Shown piece after piece: positions 24,401-31,168 of a stretch of DNA of 51,988 bases. The stretch is from a virus. A model generated the notes under the pieces. It worked only from the letters and a program-made list of their open reading frames with translations. It was not told the origin of the DNA and did not search any database. The translations under genes were made by a program, and so were the position numbers. The stretch lies in the IMG/VR virus record IMGVR_UViG_3300006026_000020, positions 1-51,988 of that record, one strand, 5' to 3'. Each line of letters opens with the position of its first letter. Positions within the stretch are counted from its first letter, which is position 1.

Positions 24401-25721
24401 CTGCGTCAGCGCCGTCCTGTATATCTTGTGGAATGTTTTCAGCGGTAACGTCGCCCCACTTAACCCAAGTTTCGACCGGAGTAGGGGTCCCAACCAGCAA
24501 CAAAACATAGAACGCGTTATCGGTGGTGTTATACCAAAAGTCGCCTAACGAATAGTTAGAAGCAGTAGGATTAGTCGCTCCCTGACCTACAAGGTTTTCA
24601 GTTGGCAGGTTGTTACCGCCATTAAGTAGGACCTGTGCCCATGTCGTATTGGTATTTAGAACAGTAGTGTCGCTTAGTGCGTTACCACTTTCATCTTGTA
24701 AGACGTTTTCACCAGCGGCATTGGTAGTATTAAGGCGGATACCATTTACCGTCAGCTCGATTGTGCCGTTGTTGTCATAGGTGCCAAGAACAGCGCCATC
24801 TAAAATGATTCGATCTGCTTCGAGCGTGCCGACTGTAATCTTATTACCCGCAATCGTGTCGATTTGCGCAGTGCCGATTGTGGTATTGGCGATCTGCGCA
24901 TTAGTAACAGTTAGCGCTTTTATATAAGCGCCGTCCATAACCACTTGGTTATTTTGCGTATCTACAGCAAAGATCAAGTCGCCAATCGCGTTACCGCCAA
25001 CATCAGGAGAGCGAATCTTAAAAGTGTCAGCTTTAACTATAAACTCACTGATTTCGTCAAAAACCAGTGCATCATCAGCATCTGCTTCACTTAAAGCGGC
25101 AAGAAGATTAGCTGGATCAAGAGCAGGGATAACTGCGCCAGATTCTGCTGCTGCACCTGCGTTATCAGCGTAGGTGCGCCAACGAACAAAGTAGTAATAA
25201 CCTCCAGTTGGTGCGCTGCCTTGCTCGAAGTGATCAGCGAACCCATAGGCACCTGTACCTACGAATACGACATCGTTTGCGGTCGTTGACCCTGTATCTT
25301 CATTAGTTTCATAAACATCAAAGTCATCATTGATAGAGCGGAAGACTTCAGCGTACGCGATGTAATCTTGCGTATCGGTGGGTGGGTCCCAGTTCAAAAG
25401 AACTGTTGTGCTATCAGGAGTGCCAACGGTAAGACCAGTTGGTGCACTAGGCGTAGTTTGATCCGTAAACGCAGCTGAGTTACCGCCCGTAGTAACGACA
25501 TTCCCGTCGCCTGTTACAACACCCGCTGCGACATTAGAACCGTTACGAACAATAATACCAGTACCTTCCAACTCCCCGACTGTGACAGAACGATCCACTT
25601 CATTCTTAGTTTGTCCAAATCGAATACGGCAAGCGTCGGCCAACGCTTGTAAGAATCGAGTCTGCTCTGGAGGTAATCCTTTAGGGACTTGGGGAATCGA
25701 GGGTAACGATTGTCGTGGCAT
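15456..25721 (-). CDS. Giant modular tail fibre protein (3421 aa)
   Basis: ATG 25721 follows the preceding TAA directly, with GGAG upstream. The N-terminus (LPSIPQVPKGLPPEQTRFLQ...VTVGELE) looks like a virion-attachment part. A fibronectin type III domain follows at about residues 88-180 (TPSAPTGLTVGTPDSTTVLL). The rest is a long beta-rich shaft: repeated GNLIDENG/GNVLQDESG/GNIFAEDG-type turns, SLSGAG-TTYTLDQSNVGLTGVQNNADQT repeats, three lectin-like modules and two further pairs of duplicated modules. The C-terminal domain is a beta sandwich ending ISWTFSK. It should bind the host surface. At about 10.3 kb it is a fifth of the window. No frameshift is seen. Confidence 0.93.
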   Translation of the reverse strand: MPRQSLPSIPQVPKGLPPEQTRFLQALADACRIRFGQTKNEVDRSVTVGELEGTGIIVRNGSNVAAGVVTGDGNVVTTGGNSAAFTDQTTPSAPTGLTVGTPDSTTVLLNWDPPTDTQDYIAYAEVFRSINDDFDVYETNEDTGSTTANDVVFVGTGAYGFADHFEQGSAPTGGYYYFVRWRTYADNAGAAAESGAVIPALDPANLLAALSEADADDALVFDEISEFIVKADTFKIRSPDVGGNAIGDLIFAVDTQNNQVVMDGAYIKALTVTNAQIANTTIGTAQIDTIAGNKITVGTLEADRIILDGAVLGTYDNNGTIELTVNGIRLNTTNAAGENVLQDESGNALSDTTVLNTNTTWAQVLLNGGNNLPTENLVGQGATNPTASNYSLGDFWYNTTDNAFYVLLLVGTPTPVETWVKWGDVTAENIPQDIQDGADAGTGLVEGTTTISEDSVGFTAVAQYGGVYWGPIAPANPTTQAEDEYAATIWIDTSTIPYTSKYWNGTAWVIGSTVGAQTGASGNLIDENGVPIVDATATNRQQQALGILGQRIAFETGSLSYVAHEDGTDLYINQSKTLSQADSADTGTISVTAGDIITSNRPVSLHNESGYPIPSIAHTGYKFITHTNRGTTQRFKIYAPFAAGIIKYAQEAAPGGQSIGSHVDWAGNNGTVTWSSTGVPFKTVTTIDISTTDNTAIYHIFYSDTPIVMVKWTTDNQDFAWVPRTENEVVGARTAAFASFTADPVSSITGTTEGAKYYYALSPIGAISNQDGSGSDADHYVPINALGDTYYIHHAIAGFQIVALEATTIKAEYWSGTAWTSYATYDLEDATRADIGEAFVGSLSAGSSTATALQSGAAPWRFIGSGRFYIRTNDTNGDEYPVIGYWSELRTWDINPQAGDIDFADLGGVKPPADANRNLVIDYTFATELARTNASTTSFSGGEIAFVTETSALWLWDGAGSGWVAIATIGGILGSGGNIFAEDGTTNLTDVDLINTNVTLNDDGSFDYTGAGTGISLSGLGFGGALDATNNTMGSGTAFPTNPAPSAGDLFYRTDEKKLYEYNGSTWENWATLNTGELADKDSVDYTTGEVTNTPTSLTDINIGEFSSLQSITSIPLVIPAGNNQTVTQVGLDIQSSGNQSTGNWSTQFYSKDASVGGCAVSFTIGSTTSRYMIGLNSDPATNASYSTIDYCWYVRGNTGDYVIFESGSVIQSGGSTVLFGSITAGDVLTISWDGTTIRYMLNGVVERSVVPATQPSSLALDSSIDGIGSQHTTIIKNINFINIGATLPTLGTNVLAEDGSTLLSDEDLRNSALDVSTTGSTLSVTYGANTSTGVNLDASSNIDNALYYTAGATEFTGEIDATHNSILASAATDPTGQAGEFYYNTADKEWKYYDGSAWVAVSTFNSGALADKDAVDLGTSEVTGTLGTANADTGLINTNVTLTNSGSTLSLTGGNAATVTLDASIVDNVLARTGGGTYTGDLAATAGATWGTDVDNLPPNLSSLTGTEGIENSAIDLDISGTTFGLSGAGSTTYTLDQSNVGLTGVQDYATISTASNAINKDPFFNNRAAWSINSDFTYTTTTSSPAAGNTILQGTRASGGDNEFFSEVMPLDPSKPYKITVWARQTAGNRHNYLTVRFLDVNEGTINTSGNATGWPSAGTYWYWGVINDEFPSAWTRYEIHFGGSHGPIIPTSARYVRIGALCLRSTNVTSPTSSTIEFAQYTIEEAQTDITVIPNALQYSGGGTYSGDLAATAGATWGTDVDNLPPNLSGLAGTEEIQNANIDYSSDGSGTLPAAQGGTGLTSTSTLENVNVELNISGQTFGLSGAGATTYTLDQSNVGLTGVQNNADQTSLNQALSISGQGALATQSSVALGSQVSGTLAEGSGGTGLTSTSTLQNVNVSINADGTLGGAGAGQVTAPGLGVKALVGTALAGTAVVTGNKLTMSGLGNGWNKSWYSNEGYVSGCFCSGTCPTTSAVNLMMGLNSDPTGTASWTNLDYAWHWANGNIYIYESGSQVLSSGAYNSSTVATIIYTGSAIKYYLNGSLEREVTTEITNALYLDCAFYENAARSIENLTFGPISSNRWADIAGTGTPADNADVTSANTAAGITGQGALATQNSVTTEQVPANSRGNLQDISGWTAASSTVASGWGTNGGEAQNEMIVGLGPRYGYQVLWQANSTSTVANTANGGWGSSPRFTPDQTKTYRFVVPIQASSSTRTGTAYWGIEANKVADLNTTTTQGNPYFAVINRSSMTTGQWYLFVGYVYPYNTTGWTHDGSGVYEMATGTQISTYLNFNWINAPGTVNTRAYMYYCSSTADRQLFAPPIIHLVDGSEPPLNSFFATTAYQNNNLSLSTSGQTLQLNNGGGNTTLDQGNVGLSGVTNNADQTSANTAANISGQGTLATSNTVNLATTAAGGVSGQLPAAYASDTFLNDKGYQAFPITETNSNRSYTWEGNSLYVSGGTNGTWNYDVHSVDGFQACYVKFKPGQTDKFHMLGLNSDPGTSGDYNDLDFAWYPAESASLNIYENGTSIGSYGSYSTSTVLSITWDGSQVKYYKDGVLQRNVPFVSASPLYFDSSFYRSTGTRVNALEFGPLTPNYNNSEKGGVTNIAVPIGGTYSYNGNITGQIRIFLPAVGNLSTMMNFEVDIYNYVTGTSSTYLISGHTSGTTWYQEAASCPNGSLARQVTFGYGSSRWQVGIGATNATWSYPQIRVRNCTFGYSSYGVDNWDDGWAVDISSSSIEGVTRTVSDSRANANWQLVGGTGVPADNADVTSANNALGIANQGALATANTVNLETTGAGGVSGLLPTGNAATGLRNTGVNLSISGQTFGLSGAGTTSYTVNQGNVGLSGVTNNADQTSGNIALGITGQAASATTDTTNAANISTGALPNGRYSAAGVAQYAPLAGALNKNPYFQYDGVDWPASGTPGNGLSIVYSTDTTSPSGSNSVFYYQDNASGDNSFFTDRIPIDPDQPYTITVWARQAAGNKRNYITCWFEDASQNTLLGSNSPTGWPAAGTYHYWGVVNSVFPSTWTKYEISIGGANVTQIPPGAVTVRIGLLALRATGVTSPTSSSLYLAEYSIREGDPRATNDTYTEGQVTNIASPGGGIYGFNGNITGCLHIELPANVTTMISFEVDIYNYVTNKSVTYRITGHTSGVRWYEYSASNPYGALYHKVRFGRNLANTRWAVQIGDTNSSWSYPQLRVRNVTVGYANYDAKLWSSNWVVNMYTSNIVDGNGAATLVQEIADTRGNANWQLVGGTGVPADNADVTSANNALGIANQGALATQNSVTVSQVPASTLNTNVTTYTLDRSPTAVWSALSSDAQVSGPTAPYDVTIQWRDGSGTSLGTTVIRMSYSASGTSISTTSHTQQSNGASASVSLNSTNTSSRKVTTVTKNSVTVTLESSVINGISWTFSK
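15850..21050 (-). repeat. Two further duplicated module pairs in the fibre
   Basis: Pair 1, about 20530-21050 and 16450-16990: both read N-K-(D/N)-P-(F/Y)-F, then PYKITVWARQ/PYTITVWARQ, GTYWYWGV/GTYHYWGV and VTSPTSS, like a carbohydrate-binding jelly roll. Pair 2, about 17410-17900 and 15910-16420: both contain VTNIA, NGNITG, MxxFEVDIYNYVT, ITGHTSG/ISGHTSG and NWQLVGGTGVPADN. Near-identical DNA at 15857-15900 and 17347-17390 shows that pair 2 is a recent duplication. Confidence 0.7.
17930..22340 (-). repeat. Three copies of a lectin-like module in the fibre
   Basis: About 130-140 residues each, roughly at 21860-22340, 19480-19900 and 17930-18370. The shared pattern is M-x-GLNSDP, then LDY-x-WY, IYE-x-G, and a strand like ISWDGTTIRYMLNG-x-x-R-x-V. 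This resembles a concanavalin/SPRY-type beta sandwich. Boundaries are approximate. Confidence 0.7.
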
Positions 25722-27428
25722 TTATGTAAGCTCCTGCATAGAACTCGCAAGTACAATTCTGCTAATTTCATTTTCGGTAAACACTTCAACAGCGTAAGCG
25801 CGGTGCTTGCCAGTAGAGGGTAGGCGTAGAAATGATTGATCGTTCGTGTAGACGTTCGTCAGATCGTTATGCTGATAATCAAGAATGGGGTTAACGTAGT
25901 CTCCGTCTGCGAAGACCTTAATCGTTACTGGTTTAGTCGCTATGTCTTCGAGCGCATCGACCCGAACAACAGTCATGCACTCTGGCCTGGGCAAGACGAA
26001 CTCTTTACTGCGCCAGGTAAATTCCTCTGGCGCTAAGATCGACTGCGCAAACTTAAGTGGGTAAACATTTCCTGTACCGTTCCAATCGTCAAGTACAAAG
26101 AATGTAGTATCTGATTCAGCATCGTAGAAGCCAGCTGATGCAATTTGATGTGTGCCAAGCGTGACAAAATTAACATCGCCTTCGACGAGATTTAGCATGA
26201 ACCCTTTGGGGCCAGAAGCTATATCGCCATTGTAAGCAAGGTAGTAACCCTCCCAGTAAAACGCAATCAGATTGGAAGGCTCCCAAGCATCTTGCCACTG
26301 CTCACGGTTGTAATAGCCTTTAGTTAGTACTTCCGCACGAGTACCTGAAACGAGAACAAGTCCATCTGGGCTGGCGTATATACCGTACTCACCCATATCA
26401 ACCATCGACTTTTTACTCACGCAGCTTTGGTTTACATCGAGTTCGATCAAGGTCATAGCAGCAGGATCAACACCTGTTACCAAATAAGGCTTGCGTTTGG
26501 TTGTAACGACAAGCCCACTGGCGATTGCCATGATGCCGACAATTTCATCCTCAAGAGTAATACGATAGCTCGCAGGCCATGCGTGGTAGAGAAAAGGGTC
26601 TGTAAAGCAAACTGTTTTATGCGCAAAACCAGCAAGCACACCGTTAGGTAGGTTCACTACCTGTTCGAGTGGACCATTTGGGTAAAGCGTCGTGTCATCA
26701 TCTGGTGGCCCAATCCAATCGACAGAAGGGATTACTTCGCCAAGTAGTGCATTGACTTTTGTGTCGGTAACGTTCGCGCCAGCATTAGATACTGCAAACT
26801 CGCCAGCAAACTGATAAGAAGTACTGTCTGTACCGCTATTCGAGCGATACAGGCGGAACAGTGCTCCCGCACTAAAGTTGTACGAGCCAGACGGGAGTGA
26901 AGGTAGTAGCACCGTAACATCAGTGTCTATCTGCCGCTCCGTAATCGTAGCTGGGTCAGAAGGAGGACCTTCCGCACCCCATGCGTCAACCAGCGTTACG
27001 ACATACGTGATGTCTTCCGCGTCTAACCCATTAGGGTCAGAAGGCGCAGTTACTGAAACAATAGTAGGTACTCCCGGTTGTGGCATACCAAGCCGATATT
27101 CACTAGCGCCACTTTTTATAATGGGGTAGTTAGTTGTATGGGTGTGGTCAGTAACAACGATGCGGTCAAGGCTGTCATTCGCAATAGGAACTTTGGCGTA
27201 AGACTTATCTCGGGTCGATGCCTCAAAGTCGCCTTGATAAAGGAACATTGATTTTGCTCCTTTAGCTATTTGGGATTTACCACTATCTGAAGTTGCTGAT
27301 CGAAGAGGGGCAAGTGTCCCTGCTTTCAAGTAAGTTCGGTCGGCTGTCTGCGCGAATTTATCGGCTAGTTTTCTTGCGTTTATCGTAGGCGCGATCCCAC
27401 CGAAATCATCAATTACAATCCGTGTCAT
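25722..27428 (-). CDS. Tail hub/stabilisation-like structural protein
   Basis: 568 aa, ATG 27428 preceded by AGGTGAGAT that overlaps the end of palindrome f. It is rich in beta blades with recurring hydrophobic turns (GLVVTTKRKPYLVTG, YGIYASPDGLVLVSG, AFYWEGYYLAYNG, SAGFYDAESDTTFFVLDD), consistent with a beta-propeller body. Similar proteins sit beside fibre genes in podoviruses and recall P22 gp10-type tail hubs. It is directly followed by the giant fibre, for which it may form the attachment platform. The assignment rests on context and fold impression. Confidence 0.6.
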   Translation of the reverse strand: MTRIVIDDFGGIAPTINARKLADKFAQTADRTYLKAGTLAPLRSATSDSGKSQIAKGAKSMFLYQGDFEASTRDKSYAKVPIANDSLDRIVVTDHTHTTNYPIIKSGASEYRLGMPQPGVPTIVSVTAPSDPNGLDAEDITYVVTLVDAWGAEGPPSDPATITERQIDTDVTVLLPSLPSGSYNFSAGALFRLYRSNSGTDSTSYQFAGEFAVSNAGANVTDTKVNALLGEVIPSVDWIGPPDDDTTLYPNGPLEQVVNLPNGVLAGFAHKTVCFTDPFLYHAWPASYRITLEDEIVGIMAIASGLVVTTKRKPYLVTGVDPAAMTLIELDVNQSCVSKKSMVDMGEYGIYASPDGLVLVSGTRAEVLTKGYYNREQWQDAWEPSNLIAFYWEGYYLAYNGDIASGPKGFMLNLVEGDVNFVTLGTHQIASAGFYDAESDTTFFVLDDWNGTGNVYPLKFAQSILAPEEFTWRSKEFVLPRPECMTVVRVDALEDIATKPVTIKVFADGDYVNPILDYQHNDLTNVYTNDQSFLRLPSTGKHRAYAVEVFTENEISRIVLASSMQELT

Positions 27429-27437
27429 ATCTCACCT

Positions 27438-27452
27438 ATAGGTATCGCCTAT
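27438..27452. promoter_or_regulatory. 15-bp palindrome, site f (one mismatch)
   Basis: Coding-strand reading ATAGGC-GAT-ACCTAT, in the 28-nt gap before the 568-aa tail gene, ending 9 nt before its ATG. It is followed by TATAGG and preceded by an A-rich stretch (GATTAAAATT) as at sites a, c and g. Confidence 0.55.
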
Positions 27453-27456
27453 AATT

Positions 27457-27789
27457 TTAATCGTTTCTTTTTACAAGTGTTAGTACAGTATGGAACGCCT
27501 GTATTGTTGTTTGTAAAGACTCAAAAGCCCGAGTGTTGTCTTTGATCAGTTCATTGTTAGTTCTTAGCAATTCATGAGTGATGTCAACTTCATGTGATAG
27601 TTTCTTATTCACTTTTGCAATTTCTTCTACGCTCCGACTAATATCATCTAACTTGCCAGTGTTCTTCATTGAAAAAGACGCGGCTTGCTCGATACGTTGC
27701 CTTATATGGTAGATACCAAACATCAAAGTTGAGTAAGTGATTGCGATACCTATAAATCCAATCATTACTTCAAATGCTGACCATTCCAT
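27457..27789 (-). CDS. Membrane-anchored coiled-coil protein (110 aa)
   Basis: ATG 27789 lies 7 nt after GGAGG. One N-terminal transmembrane helix (FEVMIGFIGIAITYSTLMFGIY) is followed by about 75 residues of heptad-like coiled coil (IEQAASFSMKNTGKLDDISR... LLRTNNELIKDNTRAFESLQ). The shape resembles an inner-membrane spanin or a lysis-regulating protein, but it lies among tail genes. The role is unknown. Confidence 0.65.
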   Translation of the reverse strand: MEWSAFEVMIGFIGIAITYSTLMFGIYHIRQRIEQAASFSMKNTGKLDDISRSVEEIAKVNKKLSHEVDITHELLRTNNELIKDNTRAFESLQTTIQAFHTVLTLVKRND

Positions 27790-27790
27790 C

Positions 27791-28042
27791 TCATTCCACC
27801 TCCCAGGTTATTGTTGTTGTCGAAGGTGAAATCCTTACATTTGTAGCAGAAGAAGGGGTAGTGATAGGAGTAACTGGCGTGCCATCTCTTGTCAGACTGA
27901 CCAGATTGCTATCGGTTTTTACTGCTGTTTCCTCGACAACAGGATTCTTGCGAACGCTGTTATCCACCTCTCTATACCTTATTTCGCCATCGCTACCTCT
28001 AAAGCCGCGAGTGGCAAGTGCCAAGCGTCGTTGTACGCTCAC
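27791..28042 (-). CDS. Small tail-region protein (83 aa)
   Basis: GTG 28042 lies in a GTGA overlap with the previous stop. The N-terminal part is basic (VQRRLALATRGFRGSDGEIR). The C-terminal part is Ser/Thr-rich with beta strands and ends TITWEVE. It contains the ribosome-binding site of the next gene. Unrecognised; probably a minor tail component. Confidence 0.6.
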   Translation of the reverse strand: MSVQRRLALATRGFRGSDGEIRYREVDNSVRKNPVVEETAVKTDSNLVSLTRDGTPVTPITTPSSATNVRISPSTTTITWEVE

Positions 28043-28635
28043 TCTGAACGCTCGACCGTAGTTGTATCCTCATCTGTCTGCGAGATAGACAAGGTTATGT
28101 TTCCGACAGTAATGCTGCTGTCAGTAATGACCTGTGCTGCTGCGGCATCGAGGCCAAGGATTCTCCATATCTCGTAGAGGCGATTCTCAGTTGCTACGCC
28201 ACCTGCGATAGCTACTTCGGTGATGTTTGATCTAGTCAAACTGACCGATACGCCATCGACTTGGTTGACGGGCTTGCCACCCGGTTCACGGGTGTACAAG
28301 TTGCCATCAACGATCAGGTTATAGTCCCCAAACCAAGGCTGTATGCGCCAGCCATTTTCAAGAAAATAGGTCCTTCCTACCGAACGGCTCTCGTCAATTT
28401 CTTCGCCGCCGATAGCTGAGATGGCCGGAGGGTTGCCAGAGTTTGTTCGAGACGCAAACCATTCTTTCCATGCACTGTACAAATCTGTTTGCACATCGAG
28501 TTCTGTCTCGCCTTCGTTGATGTAAATAAGTCTAGTAGACGCATCAAATGTTACTTTCTGCGCACCATAGTGACTCTTGGAAGGATCGCGCTCCCAAAAG
28601 TCCCAGTGGCCGTAAAAAGTATGTAGCGAAGGCAT
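28039..28635 (-). CDS. Phage tail structural protein (198 aa)
   Basis: ATG 28635 lies in a TAATG overlap with the upstream stop. It contains VTFDASTRLIYINEGETELD and DLYSAWKEWF, a combination seen in minor tail proteins of marine podo- and siphoviruses, followed by beta strands and a helical ENRLYEIWRILGLDAAAAQ. It is probably part of the tail tip or fibre base; the exact role is not known. Confidence 0.65.
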   Translation of the reverse strand: MPSLHTFYGHWDFWERDPSKSHYGAQKVTFDASTRLIYINEGETELDVQTDLYSAWKEWFASRTNSGNPPAISAIGGEEIDESRSVGRTYFLENGWRIQPWFGDYNLIVDGNLYTREPGGKPVNQVDGVSVSLTRSNITEVAIAGGVATENRLYEIWRILGLDAAAAQVITDSSITVGNITLSISQTDEDTTTVERSE

Positions 28636-31118
28636 TACTGCGCAACCTCATTCCAGCTCAAAGCGAAGTGGCAGACAATGTCTCCGTGAGTTGCGTGGTA
28701 TGCGGATTGAGCGCTAAGGCCAATCGGTTTAGCAACAATCGCAAAATACAGGAATGGGCCATATCCGCTTCGTATCCAACCCCCATCTGAAAGTGGGACT
28801 GCTGTAGCGTTCCACGTATAACTGCCGCTATTAGTTGCTGTACTTAGTCCGCTTGTATCATACGGAGTCTGGAACTGCTCATCTAAATACAGTTCAGCTT
28901 TGTCTAAGCTGATCATGCGTAGATAAAAGTATCGGTTAGGATCTACATTGATATTCAAGCCATAGGTAGCATCACTACCAATCGCCCCCGGTATACCCTC
29001 GAACTGGATTGGATTTCCTTCTCGGTGCAGTGAGTAATCCACGCCTGTTGGCGGAGTATTAATCTCAATAATTGTTGCCCTACCAGCAGCAGGTGATTGA
29101 TGGATTTTAAGTAAAGGGCACCGATTATTGCCGCCATTGGCTGCTTTTAATTTAAAAGCTCCAGCCTGAAAGTTGGTGTACTGGCCCCCTAATTCCTCTC
29201 GACCTGTGTTCCCATCCACAAACGAAACAAGTTGATGGAACCCGCGCCCAAAGTAGTTAACTTGCCCAGAATCCTCATAAGAAGTGACTGCACAGTAAGG
29301 ATCATTCGGTTCAATTTTTGTCAGTGGCGCACTTGCACTTACAGATTCTTTTATCGGCATTGCGACTGAATTACCGCTGACGATAGGATCAGCGTATATC
29401 TCAATCTCAACCGTGGCGGGCGTACCATCGGTATGGTATGCAAAAGATCGCATCGCTTGTGGCAGATATAAAGTTCTGTTTTCGTGAGTAGCGGTTCCAA
29501 TATTTTTGACGGGAGACAGTATCCCCAGCAGTTGGTACTCGTCATTGACATGCAGGTGAAACATCACATTCTCTACGCCTGAAAAATCAGTTGTAGGGGC
29601 CTCAGTTAATACAATGTTAGTACCATCAATAATTTCACTGATATAAATGGCTTGTCCGGTAATGACCCCAGTGCCGCCATCTTGATCCATTAAATGTAGT
29701 TTATAGCCAGCTTTTAGAGATGCGGTCGAGGGTACAACTGCTGCTGTACCGTTTGTCGTAAACCCACTAGCAAATGTCGTAGGTATTCTGTCGCCTTTAC
29801 CCGTATCATTTAGCCCTTGCCAATCATTTAAATTAGTAGGGTCAAACTGAACTTCAAAAGACTCTAGTTGTCCTCGACCGATACCTTTTAAATCGATTTG
29901 TGACTCGGATACAACTGACGCGCACCACACACTTAGTGATGCTGTACCGCTTACACTTTCGCCAACTTTGTTGAATTGGCCGAAGCGTATGGGTAGCGCT
30001 CCTGTTTGTGAATGCGGTTTACCAGCGTTGAATGACCCTTCGTGGTAATACTCGTGTATTACAACTCGCTGCCCTCGGTGGTAGGTGCCAAATCGTACGC
30101 GTCCAGCTGATAGCCATTGAATATCAATCCAGTAAATGTTGTCGTCTATCAGTCGTAAGTTCATTCGACTGTCGCCAGTACCATCTACATGATCGCCTGT
30201 CCAAGACGTAATTTCTGTCGATTGCAAAATGCCGTTTGAGTAATACCTAGTCTCGTCTTTCTCAATTATTATTTCAGTTAAGACGCCAGTTGCCGATGAA
30301 CGAATGACAAGCTGGAGAGGGGAGTCCTCATCCTTCCTAAAGAAATAACCATTATTCTCGTCAAAATAACCCCATTCACGTACCGTGCCAGTAACGTCGA
30401 TGTTATCGAGCGCGGCAGTCATGATTGCCAGGTGTGAGAACCCAGGAAAGTAATGATGATACGTGTGACTAGTTAGATAGCATTCTTGAGCGCCGTACCC
30501 CGTTATAGCAGTAGCCTGCGTAGTGCCGCTTGAAAAAGTTACGCAGCGTTTATCTTCAGACCAAATAACCGATGCTGCGCCATTTCGAGTTTTTGCAAAA
30601 TCAAAAGGTCTATCGTTATCAGAGAAAACGTAGTCACCTAAAATCGTAGCGCCAGAAGTACGCAATTTTCCGAATGCGTCTAACTGAGGCAGTCCCTCAG
30701 AAAAACGGACATTCATGCTCCCTGTTGGGTCGACATCAACACCGTACTCGGGGTTGTCAAAGCCAACAATCTGCTGGGCAGGGATATAAACGTCATAGGT
30801 AGACGCAACTTTAGCTACTTGTGTTGTACCGTCAGGGTCAATAATGTTCTGGCCTAGCTGCGGTACAATGTTGTTATTCTTGTCATACTTTGAAAAATGA
30901 ACACTCAGGAAACCGTCTACGCCATTGTCTTGCACGCCGTGAACGTGGACTGACATTGTTGGTCCACCGTTGCCACTAATGGTGTACCTTTCGCCAACTT
31001 TCCAAGTGTAGGAATTGTCCGTCTGCTCATCGAAAAGGATTTCCGCAGTGTGGACCATAAAGATTCTGTCACCCGTTGACTCGGGAGGAATCCTCGTAAA
31101 TCTTTTTTCGCCGGGCAT
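28635..31118 (-). CDS. Large virion structural protein (827 aa)
   Basis: Beta-rich throughout. The region YDVYIPAQQIVGFDNPEYGVDVDPTG... LPQLDAFGKLRTS resembles structural proteins found in large marine phages, where the 'DAFGRLR' stretch is typical. A concanavalin-like central part (YGYFDENNGYFF... LIDDNIYWIDIQW... GTYHRG) may bind sugars. It is the first gene after the intrinsic terminator at 31131, so it may need its own promoter or antitermination. Likely tail or tailspike-associated. Confidence 0.7.
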   Translation of the reverse strand: MPGEKRFTRIPPESTGDRIFMVHTAEILFDEQTDNSYTWKVGERYTISGNGGPTMSVHVHGVQDNGVDGFLSVHFSKYDKNNNIVPQLGQNIIDPDGTTQVAKVASTYDVYIPAQQIVGFDNPEYGVDVDPTGSMNVRFSEGLPQLDAFGKLRTSGATILGDYVFSDNDRPFDFAKTRNGAASVIWSEDKRCVTFSSGTTQATAITGYGAQECYLTSHTYHHYFPGFSHLAIMTAALDNIDVTGTVREWGYFDENNGYFFRKDEDSPLQLVIRSSATGVLTEIIIEKDETRYYSNGILQSTEITSWTGDHVDGTGDSRMNLRLIDDNIYWIDIQWLSAGRVRFGTYHRGQRVVIHEYYHEGSFNAGKPHSQTGALPIRFGQFNKVGESVSGTASLSVWCASVVSESQIDLKGIGRGQLESFEVQFDPTNLNDWQGLNDTGKGDRIPTTFASGFTTNGTAAVVPSTASLKAGYKLHLMDQDGGTGVITGQAIYISEIIDGTNIVLTEAPTTDFSGVENVMFHLHVNDEYQLLGILSPVKNIGTATHENRTLYLPQAMRSFAYHTDGTPATVEIEIYADPIVSGNSVAMPIKESVSASAPLTKIEPNDPYCAVTSYEDSGQVNYFGRGFHQLVSFVDGNTGREELGGQYTNFQAGAFKLKAANGGNNRCPLLKIHQSPAAGRATIIEINTPPTGVDYSLHREGNPIQFEGIPGAIGSDATYGLNINVDPNRYFYLRMISLDKAELYLDEQFQTPYDTSGLSTATNSGSYTWNATAVPLSDGGWIRSGYGPFLYFAIVAKPIGLSAQSAYHATHGDIVCHFALSWNEVAQ

Positions 31119-31130
31119 TTAAGACTCCTT

Positions 31131-31160
31131 AAAAAGCGGGAGTCCCGAATTGGGACCCCC
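31131..31160 (-). terminator. Intrinsic terminator in the middle of the late region
   Basis: On the - strand the stem GGGGGTCCC / GGGACTCCC (9 bp with one G-T pair) closes the loop AATTC. It is followed by GC and five T (31135-31131). It lies in the 50-nt gap after the 639-aa gene and before the 827-aa gene. This is the clearest factor-independent terminator in the window. Confidence 0.8.
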
Positions 31161-31168
31161 TTAACCCA

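Noticed and set aside
15456-25721. Diversity-generating retroelement acting on the fibre, as in BPP-1-like phages with PolA
   Set aside because: No reverse transcriptase gene is visible, and no template/variable repeat pair with adenine-biased differences was seen. The repeats in the fibre are whole-module duplications.
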